The notes below the pieces were generated by a model that made no database searches, was not told the DNA's origin, and saw only the letters and a list, made by a program, of their open reading frames with translations. Below are positions 18,217-26,763 of a stretch of DNA of 64,000 nucleotides, piece after piece. Numbering within the stretch: the stretch's first letter is position 1; each line of letters opens with the position of its first letter. A program made the translations under genes and the position numbers. This DNA is from Dehalococcoidia bacterium (GTDB lineage Bacteria > Chloroflexota > Dehalococcoidia > DSTF01 > JACRBR01). The DNA lies in assembly GCA_021462855.1 (NCBI GenBank), contig JAJTXQ010000065.1, positions 1-64,000 of the forward strand, given 5' to 3'.

Positions 18217-20364
18217 CTACGCCCCCTCGCCCGGCTCCGTTGCGGCGGCGGGGGCGGCGGCGGCAGCCGCGGTGGCGCCGTCCTGCTTGCCGATCACCGT
18301 GATCTCGAGGAGCTCGGCGACGTCGAGCGTCTTCATGCGCTTGTCCTCATCGGGCTCCACAGTCGGGATGCCGTCATCGAACATCTGGATGCAGAACGGG
18401 CAGGCGGTGGCGATGACCTGCGCGCCGGTGGCGACGGCCTCCTCCGTCCGAGCGACGTTGATGCGCTTGCCCTTCGACTCCTCCATCCACATGTGGGCGC
18501 CGCCGGCGCCGCAGCAGAAGCTGTTTTCGCGGCTGCGCGGCATCTCCACGCGCGAGCCGCCGGGCAGCGCATCGACGATGTCGCGGGGGCTGTCGTAGTT
18601 GCTGTTGTGGCGGCCGAGGTAGCACGAGTCGTGGTACGTGACGGCGAGCGGCAGCTCGTGCTTCGGGCGGAGCGCGCCGCGCTGCAGGAGCTGTGAGAGG
18701 AACGTCGTGTGGTGGATGACCTCGTACGTGCCCTCGAACATCGGGTACTCGTTGGCCATCGTGTTGAAGCAGTGCGGGCAGTTGGTGATGATCTTGCGCA
18801 CGCCCTTGCTGTTGAGGAGCTCGATGAGCGCGGTGGCCTGCATCTGGTACAGGTACTCGTTGCCGAGCCGCCGCGCCGGGTCGCCGTTGCACGTCTCTTC
18901 TTCGCCGAGGCAGCCCCAGCTCACGCCCGCTTCGTTCAGCAGCCGCGCCACCGCGCGCGTGATGGGGATGTTGCGGTCCACGAGCGCACCTGAGCAGCCG
19001 ACCCAGTAGAGGTAGTCCTGCGATCCGTCGAACGCCGGGACGTCGAGCCCCTCCATCCACGATGTCCGGGTGTGGGGGGTGCCGCGCCACGGGTGGCCGC
19101 GCTGCTCAATCTGCATGAGCGTGGCGGCAGCCGTCTCGGGCATGTTCGCCTCGTTCATCGTCAGGAAGCGGCGCATGTCCTGCAGCGCCGGGATGTGCTC
19201 GATGAACACGGGGCACTGGTACTGGCAGGCGCCGCAGGTCACGCAGTCCCAGATCGGGTTGAACCCGACGGCGTCGATCAGCGTCAGGTTCTCGATGACG
19301 CCGTGGCCGCCGCCGTGGCCGTTGCCATCGCCGTGCCCGTCGCCGTTGCCGTTGGCCGGCGCCGGGCGCAGCGCATCCCAGACGAACAGCGGCGAGCTGA
19401 TCTTGCGCACCTCGTTCTCGAGCACGCTGCGCATGTCGTGCATGACCTTCTTCGGCGACAGCTCCTTGCCGGTGAGGAAGGCCGGGCAGTTGATCTCGCA
19501 GCGCCCGCACTCGGTGCAGGTGTACGGGTCGAGCATCTGCTTCCACGTCAGGTCCTGCGCGATGCCGGCGCCGAACCGCTCGGCGTTCTCGAAGTCGCGG
19601 ATCGGCTGCAGCTGCCCGGTCGGCGCGATGCGGCGGAAGAGGATGTTGAACGCGACCGTGAGCACGTGGGAGTGCTTGCTGTACGGCAGGTAGTTCAGGA
19701 AGAAGAGGAAGTCGTACAGGTGCGCATACCACCAGAACGTCAGGAACCCCTCCTGCACGCCGGTCGACATGCCGGCGCCGTCCCACACCTGCGCGAGCGT
19801 CCAGGCGACGAACGAGAAGCCGTCGCCCGACTCCGGGTGCAGCGCGATCTCGAAGCTGTTGACGAACATGTCGCTGACCATCATGCCCGCGATCAGCGAG
19901 AGGATGACCCACGCATCGAAGTTGAACGTGAGGCGCGCCGGCTTCCAGAAGCGGCGCTGCCACGCCGCCATGGCGCAGCCGACGAGCACGAGGATGTTGA
20001 ACAGGTCCATCGGCGCGCGGACGAGCACGTCGTACACGACGCCGCCGAGGTGCTGGAGCGAGATGTCTTCGTCGATGCCGAGGAGGAGGAAGTTGAGGGT
20101 GCGGACCTGGAGGACGATGAACCCCCAGTAGATCATCGAGTGGAGGACGCCGCTGTACCAGTAGCGCCGCCGCGCCACGCGGGCGTTGCCGACGAGGTAC
20201 GGCACCAGCGACACGAGCCGGTCGATGAGCTTGTCGAGCCGGTTGTCGCCCTTGCCGGTGGCGAACCCCCGCACCTTGACCGAGACGGAGTAGATGAAGA
20301 ACGCGAGCCCGGCGATGAAGGAGATGTAGTAGATGTAGTTGCCCGGGAATTCGTGTGAGGGCAC
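18217..20364 (-). CDS. membrane Fe-S oxidoreductase, FadF/EtfD-like (heterodisulfide reductase related)
   Basis: 715 residues. The N-terminal 250 residues hold five or six membrane helices of the nitrate-reductase-gamma/HdrE type. Two [4Fe-4S] ferredoxin motifs follow: CTECGRCEINCP near 280 and CVTCGACQYQCP near 373. Two cysteine-rich CCG-type regions follow, including FCCGAGGAH near 616. The order and length match Bacillus FadF and mycobacterial EtfD, which pass electrons from electron-transfer flavoprotein to the quinone pool during acyl-CoA oxidation. The nearby acyl-CoA dehydrogenase and bkd genes fit that role. An Ala-rich tail ends the protein. Dedicated heterodisulfide or lactate oxidation is a less likely alternative. 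Confidence 0.85.
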   Translation of the reverse strand: MPSHEFPGNYIYYISFIAGLAFFIYSVSVKVRGFATGKGDNRLDKLIDRLVSLVPYLVGNARVARRRYWYSGVLHSMIYWGFIVLQVRTLNFLLLGIDEDISLQHLGGVVYDVLVRAPMDLFNILVLVGCAMAAWQRRFWKPARLTFNFDAWVILSLIAGMMVSDMFVNSFEIALHPESGDGFSFVAWTLAQVWDGAGMSTGVQEGFLTFWWYAHLYDFLFFLNYLPYSKHSHVLTVAFNILFRRIAPTGQLQPIRDFENAERFGAGIAQDLTWKQMLDPYTCTECGRCEINCPAFLTGKELSPKKVMHDMRSVLENEVRKISSPLFVWDALRPAPANGNGDGHGDGNGHGGGHGVIENLTLIDAVGFNPIWDCVTCGACQYQCPVFIEHIPALQDMRRFLTMNEANMPETAAATLMQIEQRGHPWRGTPHTRTSWMEGLDVPAFDGSQDYLYWVGCSGALVDRNIPITRAVARLLNEAGVSWGCLGEEETCNGDPARRLGNEYLYQMQATALIELLNSKGVRKIITNCPHCFNTMANEYPMFEGTYEVIHHTTFLSQLLQRGALRPKHELPLAVTYHDSCYLGRHNSNYDSPRDIVDALPGGSRVEMPRSRENSFCCGAGGAHMWMEESKGKRINVARTEEAVATGAQVIATACPFCIQMFDDGIPTVEPDEDKRMKTLDVAELLEITVIGKQDGATAAAAAAPAAATEPGEGA

Positions 20365-20498
20365 GAAAGGCCTCCTCGCGTCGCCGCCTTCAGATTCGCG
20401 CAGGGATCATATCCCTGCGGTTTTCGTAGGGCAATCGCGCCGGGGAGTCCGGACGCCCTCGCGGCGATGGTGCTGGCGGGCGGTGGAGCGGGCGCCGG

Positions 20499-21794
20499 TC
20501 AGGGTTCCCGGGGCGACTCCACGCGCTGGCGCAGCGCCTGCATGAAGCGGCCGGCGTCGGCGCCGTCGACCGCGCGGTGGTCGAAGCTGATGCAGAGGTT
20601 GATTACCGACCGCACGCCGAACGCATCGTCGCCGCCCGGGCGCAGCTCGCGGCGGATCAGCTCCGTCGTCACGATCGCCACCTGGCCCACGGGCACGATC
20701 GGCTTGGAGATGACCGAGCCGAACGCGCCGGTATTGTCAATCGTGCACGTCGCGCCGCGCATCTCCTCGATGGTGAGCTTGCGTGCCTGGGCCTTTCCGG
20801 CGAGCCGCGCAACCTCGCGCGCGATGCCGGCGAGCGAAAGGTCGCCGGCGTTTCGCAGCACGGGCACGAGCAACCCGCTGTCCGTCGCCACCGCCACGCC
20901 GATGTGCGCCTGGTCGTGCATGCGCAGCCCGGCGTCCTCGTACGTGGCGTTCAGCAGAGGGTGCTCGCGCAGCGCCGCCGCCAGCGCCTCGATGAAGAAC
21001 GGCAGGAACGTCAGCCGTACGCCCTCGCGCTGCTCGAACGCCTGCTTCGCGCGCTCGCGCATCTGCACCAGCGCGGTGACATCGGCCTCGACCATCATCC
21101 ATGCGACGGGGATCGACTGGTGCGACCGCAGCATGTGCGCGGCGATCGTGCGGCGCGTCGCGCTCAGCGGCACGACGTCGCCGTCTGCCGCGCCCGGCGC
21201 GGGGGCGGCCGTCGCGGCAGTTGGCGCCGCGCGCTGCGGCCGCTCCGCGCCGACGACGCCGGCGGTGCTCGGCGGCGGCACGGTGTACATCGACGGATTG
21301 TCGATGTAGCGCAGCACGTCCTGCTTGGTCACGCGACCCTCGATGCCGGTGCCCTGCACGAGGGCCAGGTCGATGTTGTGCTCGGCGGCGAGCTTCAACA
21401 CGACCGGGGAGTAGCCGCGCGTGCGGCGGAACTCGCCCGCGGGCGTGTGGCCGTTGCCGCCTGCGCCCGTGCCTCGCGCATCGGACGCGGCGCGCGATGT
21501 GCTCGCCTGCGCGGCGGGCGCGGTGGCGGCGGCTGTTGCCGCCTCACGCGGGGTCGCGCCGCTGCCATCGAACTCCGCGAGCGGCTCACCGATGGGCACC
21601 GCCGTCCCTTCCGGGACGATGATGCGGGTGAGCACGCCGGCGAACGGTGACGGGATCTCGACGATCGCCTTGTCGGTCTCGACCTCTACCACCGGCTCAT
21701 CGAGCGCGACGCTGTCGCCCTCGGCCTTCAGCCACTTGGTGACCGTGCCTTCCGTGACGCCTTCGCCGATGTTGGGCATCGTGAGCGCGGGCAT
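20499..21794 (-). CDS. bkdB: 2-oxoacid dehydrogenase E2, probably branched-chain (dihydrolipoyl acyltransferase)
   Basis: 431 residues. The lipoyl domain carries Lys42 in ETDKA. An Ala/Pro linker and an E3-binding domain (about 122-165) follow. The catalytic acyltransferase domain ends with SFDHRAVDG, the active-site His near 406. It transfers the acyl group from E1 to CoA through lipoamide. The start is 9 nt after the E1beta stop with a GGAGC site. The E1alpha partner is closest to branched-chain enzymes, so this is probably the branched-chain E2. No E3 (lipoamide dehydrogenase) is in the window. Confidence 0.88.
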   Translation of the reverse strand: MPALTMPNIGEGVTEGTVTKWLKAEGDSVALDEPVVEVETDKAIVEIPSPFAGVLTRIIVPEGTAVPIGEPLAEFDGSGATPREAATAAATAPAAQASTSRAASDARGTGAGGNGHTPAGEFRRTRGYSPVVLKLAAEHNIDLALVQGTGIEGRVTKQDVLRYIDNPSMYTVPPPSTAGVVGAERPQRAAPTAATAAPAPGAADGDVVPLSATRRTIAAHMLRSHQSIPVAWMMVEADVTALVQMRERAKQAFEQREGVRLTFLPFFIEALAAALREHPLLNATYEDAGLRMHDQAHIGVAVATDSGLLVPVLRNAGDLSLAGIAREVARLAGKAQARKLTIEEMRGATCTIDNTGAFGSVISKPIVPVGQVAIVTTELIRRELRPGGDDAFGVRSVINLCISFDHRAVDGADAGRFMQALRQRVESPREP

Positions 21795-21803
21795 GGTCTG
21801 CTC

Positions 21804-22784
21804 CTAGTACGCCGCCAGGTCGCGCATGGCGTCGGCGATCTTCTCGCGTGATGGCAGGAGGAAGTCCTCGAGCGCGCCGTTGAACGGCATGGCGGGCACG
21901 TCGGGCGTAGCGAGGCGGCGCACCGGTGCGTCGAGGTCATCGAACGCGTGCTCGGCGATGATCGCCGCGATCTCGCCGCCGAACCCGCCGGTGAGGTTGT
22001 CCTCGTGCACGATCAGCGCCTTGCCGGTGCGGCGCGCGGCGGCGACGATCGCGTCGCGGTCGAGCGGCGCCAGCGTGCGCAGGTCGAGCACGGTCGCGTC
22101 GATGCCCTCGGCGGCGAGTTCCTCGGCGGCCTGCAGGCACTCGTGCGCCATCAACCCGTAGGAGATGACCGTAATGTCGTCGCCCTCGCGCCGCAGCCGC
22201 GCCGGGCCGATGGGCACGGTGTAGTCCCCGTCGGGGAGCTCTTCCTTGAGCATGCGGTAGGCCCTCTTGTGCTCCAGGTAGATCACCGGGTCTGGGTCGC
22301 GGATTGCCGCCTTCAGCATGCCCTTGGCGTCGTACGGCGTCGACGGCATGACGACCTTGAGCCCGGGCACGTGCGCGAGCATCGCCTCGATCGACTGCGA
22401 GTGGTACATCGCGCCGCGGATGCCGGCGCCGTAGGGAATGCGCACGACCATCGGGCAGCCCCAGCCGTTGTACGAGCGATAGCGCCAGCGCGCCGCCTCG
22501 CTGATCAGCTGGTTGAACGCGGGATAGGCGAAGTCGGCGAACTGGAGCTCGGCCACGGGCAGGCAGCCGTTCGTCGCCATGCCAATGCTGACGCCGACGA
22601 TGCTCGATTCGGCGAGCGGCGTATCGAGCACGCGCTGCGGTCCGAAGCGCTCGAGCATGCCATCGGTCGCGCGGAACACGCCACCCTCCTGGATGTCCTC
22701 GCCGAGCACGAGCATGTTCGGCGCGCGGTCCATCTCCTCGATGAGCGCGTCGCGGATCGCCTCGATGTACGTCTTGAGCGCCAT
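21804..22784 (-). CDS. bkdA2: 2-oxoacid dehydrogenase E1 beta subunit, probably branched-chain
   Basis: 326 residues from ATG 22784, which overlaps the E1alpha stop by one base (TGATG); a GTG one codon upstream is possible. GGAGG lies inside the end of the E1alpha gene. Family features: an ALIEEMDRAPNMLVLGEDI start, then GFGGEIAAII and VRRLATPDVPAMPF near the C terminus. With the alpha subunit it forms the thiamine-diphosphate-dependent decarboxylase. Pyruvate or acetoin dehydrogenase beta is the alternative assignment. Confidence 0.88.
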   Translation of the reverse strand: MALKTYIEAIRDALIEEMDRAPNMLVLGEDIQEGGVFRATDGMLERFGPQRVLDTPLAESSIVGVSIGMATNGCLPVAELQFADFAYPAFNQLISEAARWRYRSYNGWGCPMVVRIPYGAGIRGAMYHSQSIEAMLAHVPGLKVVMPSTPYDAKGMLKAAIRDPDPVIYLEHKRAYRMLKEELPDGDYTVPIGPARLRREGDDITVISYGLMAHECLQAAEELAAEGIDATVLDLRTLAPLDRDAIVAAARRTGKALIVHEDNLTGGFGGEIAAIIAEHAFDDLDAPVRRLATPDVPAMPFNGALEDFLLPSREKIADAMRDLAAY

Positions 22785-23782
22785 CACGCATCCTCCGCGA
22801 AGACGTAGCGGAACGCGTCGTCATCGGGCGGGTCAGGCGCGCGCTCGGCGGCCTCGACCGCCTCATCGATCTCGCGCTGGGCGGCGGCGCGGATCGCGCC
22901 ATCGGCGTCGGGCGTGAGGACGCCGTCTGCGAGCAAGCGGTTGCGCAGGCGGTCGATCGGGTCTTTCCTGGTCCACTCCTCGAGCTCGGCGCGCGTGCGG
23001 TAGCGGCGGTCGTCGTCCGACGACGTGTGCGGGGCGTAGCGGTACGTCTTCGCTTCGATCAGCTTCGGGCCGAGGCCGCGGCGGCATTCCTCGATCACCC
23101 AGCGCGTCGTCTGCAGCACGGTGAGCGCGTCGTTGCCGTCGACGGTCTGCCCCTCGATGCCATATCCCCTGGCGCGGTCGGCGACGTGCAGGATCGCCAT
23201 CTGCTTTTCCTGCGACTCGGAGATCGCGTACCCGTTGTTCTCGCAGAAGAAGACGACGGGCAGCTGGTGGATCGCCGCGAAGTTCACCGCTTCGTGGAAG
23301 TCGCCCTCGCTCGTCGCGCCCTCGCCGAAGTAGACGATTGTCACCTCGCCGCGCCCGAGCAGCTTCGACGCGTAGGCGATGCCGGCGGCGTGCGGCAGGT
23401 TCGCGGCGATGACGCTCGACCGCGTGACGACGCGCATCTCCGGCCACGACCAGTGGCACGGCATCTGCCGCCCGCCCGACGTTGGATCGCCGGCCTTCGC
23501 GAACAGCCCGAGGAGGATGTCGTATGGCTTCATCCCGAGCGCGACCAGCACGCCGACGTCGCGGTAGTACGGGAGCACCCAGTCGGCGCCGGCGGTCAGC
23601 GCGTACGCGGAGCCGACCTGCGCCGCCTCGTGCCCCTGGCCGGTGACGGCGAACGCGGCGCGTCCCTGCCGGTTCAGGGCGAACATGCGGTCGCTGAGGA
23701 CGCGGGAGCGGACCATGTCGCGGTACATCGAGAGGTACAGGTCCGATGTGCCGGATTCGAGACGGGTATCCGTGGTGGTCAC
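22784..23782 (-). CDS. bkdA1: branched-chain 2-oxoacid dehydrogenase E1 alpha subunit
   Basis: 332 residues from GTG 23782 (GTG 23788 is two codons earlier); AGGCAGG lies upstream. The sequence tracks the Bacillus BkdAA protein closely: GQGHEAAQVGSAYAL, VLPYYRDVGVLVALGMKP, GDPTSGGRQMP, the thiamine-diphosphate motif GEGATSEGDFHEA...NNGYAIS and TPHTSSDDD-type spacing. It decarboxylates the 2-oxoacids of Leu, Ile and Val. It is first in a three-gene operon with E1beta and E2. TATACT at 23826-23831 on the minus strand could be its -10. Isovaleryl-CoA made here feeds the cluster at 31.4-39.3 kb. Confidence 0.88.
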   Translation of the reverse strand: MTTTDTRLESGTSDLYLSMYRDMVRSRVLSDRMFALNRQGRAAFAVTGQGHEAAQVGSAYALTAGADWVLPYYRDVGVLVALGMKPYDILLGLFAKAGDPTSGGRQMPCHWSWPEMRVVTRSSVIAANLPHAAGIAYASKLLGRGEVTIVYFGEGATSEGDFHEAVNFAAIHQLPVVFFCENNGYAISESQEKQMAILHVADRARGYGIEGQTVDGNDALTVLQTTRWVIEECRRGLGPKLIEAKTYRYAPHTSSDDDRRYRTRAELEEWTRKDPIDRLRNRLLADGVLTPDADGAIRAAAQREIDEAVEAAERAPDPPDDDAFRYVFAEDA

Positions 23783-23948
23783 GCACACCTGCCTTTCGCG
23801 GCGGCCGCGGGGGCCACCTGATCGGAGTATATGCGCACGCCGGCCCGGGACCCGGCCACGGCGGGCGCGCGCCCTCCACTGCAAGAGTATCGACACGGCG
23901 AGGCGGCCCCGGAAGGCGGACCGGAAGCCGAGGCCGGGCGTTTTGTGC

Positions 23949-24743
23949 TTAGCCGACGCGCAGCGTCTGGCCGCCATCGACCGGCAGGAGCACGCCGGTG
24001 ATGAACCGCGCCTCGTCGGAGGCGAGGAACAGCGCGGCGTTCGCCACGTCGTCGGCGGCGCCCATCTTGCCTAGCGGCACCTGGCGGTCGCGCTCCGCGA
24101 TCAGCGTCTCGCGGGGGATGCCGCGGACGGCGCTGATGCCTTCGATCGCCATCGGCGTATTGATCAGGCCGGGGAGGATCGCGTTGACGCGGATGCCGAA
24201 GCGGGCGTTGGCGAGGGCGAGCGTCTGGGTCAGCGCGTTGAGCGCGGCCTTCGACGTCTTGTAGCCGATCATGTTCGTCATGCCGGCGATCGAGGCGATC
24301 GACGAGACGTTGATGATCGCGCCGCTGCCCTGTTCGCGCATCGCCGGGATCGCGTGCTTGCACATGAGCAGCGGGCCTTCGAGGTTGACGCGCATGATGC
24401 GCTCGTAGTTCGCGACATCGACGCGGTGCGGCGGCGCATCGCCGGCGCCGATGCCGACGTTGTTGTGCAGGACATCGATGCGGCCGTACATGTCGAGCGC
24501 GCGGCGTACGGTGGCCTCGCACGCCGCCTCGTCCGCGACATCCATCTCGATCGCCGCTGCGTCGCCGCCGGCGCCGATGATCATGCGTGCCGTGTCTTCG
24601 GCCGAGGCGAGGACGCGGTCGGCGACGAGCACGCGCGCACCTTCGCGGGCGAACAGCAGCGCCGTCGCGCGCCCGTTGCCCATCGTCTCGCCGGGCGTCT
24701 GTCCGCCGCCTACGACGATCGCCGTCTTCTCCGCGAGCCGCAT
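23949..24743 (-). CDS. short-chain dehydrogenase/reductase
   Basis: 264 residues from ATG 24743. It is a classical SDR: catalytic Ser in NVSSIAS near 145, YKTSK for the Tyr and Lys, NNVG after strand 4 and a C-terminal LPVDGGQTLR. The cofactor loop reads GGGQTPGETMGNG, longer than the usual TGxxxGxG, which is uncommon. It oxidises or reduces an alcohol/ketone with NAD(P). The substrate is unknown. TATCAT sits exactly 6 nt before the ATG, so the transcript may be leaderless. Confidence 0.88.
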   Translation of the reverse strand: MRLAEKTAIVVGGGQTPGETMGNGRATALLFAREGARVLVADRVLASAEDTARMIIGAGGDAAAIEMDVADEAACEATVRRALDMYGRIDVLHNNVGIGAGDAPPHRVDVANYERIMRVNLEGPLLMCKHAIPAMREQGSGAIINVSSIASIAGMTNMIGYKTSKAALNALTQTLALANARFGIRVNAILPGLINTPMAIEGISAVRGIPRETLIAERDRQVPLGKMGAADDVANAALFLASDEARFITGVLLPVDGGQTLRVG

Positions 24744-24749
24744 GGGCGC

Positions 24750-24755
24750 ATGATA
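24750..24755 (-). promoter_or_regulatory. -10 hexamer 6 nt before SDR start (leaderless)
   Basis: TATCAT on the minus strand followed by 6 nt and ATG 24743. No ribosome binding site fits between. Confidence 0.45.
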
Positions 24756-24820
24756 CGCGACGATGGCTGGCGACGGCGCCGCTCGAGACAGTTCCCGGGC
24801 GCGCGGCCGTCACGCGCAAA

Positions 24821-24844
24821 GACGCCGGCCCGCGGGCCGGCGTC
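24821..24844 (-). terminator. GC-rich palindromic terminator after the sulfide:quinone oxidoreductase gene
   Basis: A perfect 24-nt palindrome (arms GACGCCGGCCC and complement, 2-nt turn) lies 24 nt past the stop of the minus-strand gene. Only three T residues follow, so it may be a weak intrinsic terminator or an mRNA-stabilising hairpin. Confidence 0.6.
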
Positions 24845-24867
24845 CGCTGCTTGCCGCTTCCCGGGCG

Positions 24868-26100
<1,233 letters not shown>

Positions 26101-26295
26101 GCGTACCTCCGGCAACAAAGTTGATTGGCTTGGTACAGTACAGCCCATCATCGCCCCGTGACCGGTGGCGGCGCATCGGCCAATCATCACGAGCGCCAGT
26201 GCCGATCGGCAGGGGTAGGGCAGGGTTCACCGCTTGACCGGGGCCGCGGGCGAGGCGACGACGCGAACCGGCGGGCATCATTCTGTGAGGCGGGC

Positions 26296-26763
26296 ATGGT
26301 CGCACTCCGGATCAACGGCACGACGTACGAGGCGCCGGACCCCGGCCGAAACCTCCTCAGCTTCATCCGCTTCGATGCCGGTCTGACCGGCACCAAGTAC
26401 GCGTGCGGCGAAGGCGAGTGCGGCGCCTGCACCGTGCTGGTCGACGGCGGATCGCTGCGCGCCTGCCAGGCGACCGTCGGCGCGGTCGCGGACGGCGAGA
26501 TCACGACGATCGAAGGCATCGCGCGGGGCGGTGAGCTGCACGCGGTGCAGCAGGCGTTCATCGACGCGTCGGCCACGCAGTGCGGATACTGCACGCCCGG
26601 GTTCATCATGAGCGCCGTGGCCCTGCTCGGCCGCCAGCCGCGCCCGACGGACGAGCAGATCCTTGACGCGCTCGCGCTCAACATCTGCCGGTGCGGCGCC
26701 TACCAGCGCATCGTCCGTGCAGTCCACGAAGCGGCGGCGCGCATGTCGGAGCCCGCGGGATGA
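26296..26763 (+). CDS. [2Fe-2S] small subunit of a molybdenum hydroxylase
   Basis: 155 residues from ATG 26296. The N-terminal plant-type [2Fe-2S] site is CGEGECGACTVLVDG; the C-terminal helical domain holds the second [2Fe-2S] site in QCGYCTPGF and NICRCGAYQRI. This is the electron-transfer subunit of the xanthine dehydrogenase/CoxS/IorA family. It overlaps the large subunit by 4 nt (ATGA). The gene is divergent from sqr. Confidence 0.92.
   Translation: MVALRINGTTYEAPDPGRNLLSFIRFDAGLTGTKYACGEGECGACTVLVDGGSLRACQATVGAVADGEITTIEGIARGGELHAVQQAFIDASATQCGYCTPGFIMSAVALLGRQPRPTDEQILDALALNICRCGAYQRIVRAVHEAAARMSEPAG

Noticed and set aside
19072-20358. Long plus-strand open frame opposite the Fe-S oxidoreductase
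   Set aside because: Composition is His/Arg/Val shadow; the minus strand has ferredoxin motifs and membrane helices.
18217-20364. Methanogen-type heterodisulfide reductase
   Set aside because: Length, helix number and the neighbouring acyl-CoA genes fit FadF/EtfD better, and no HdrABC partners are present.
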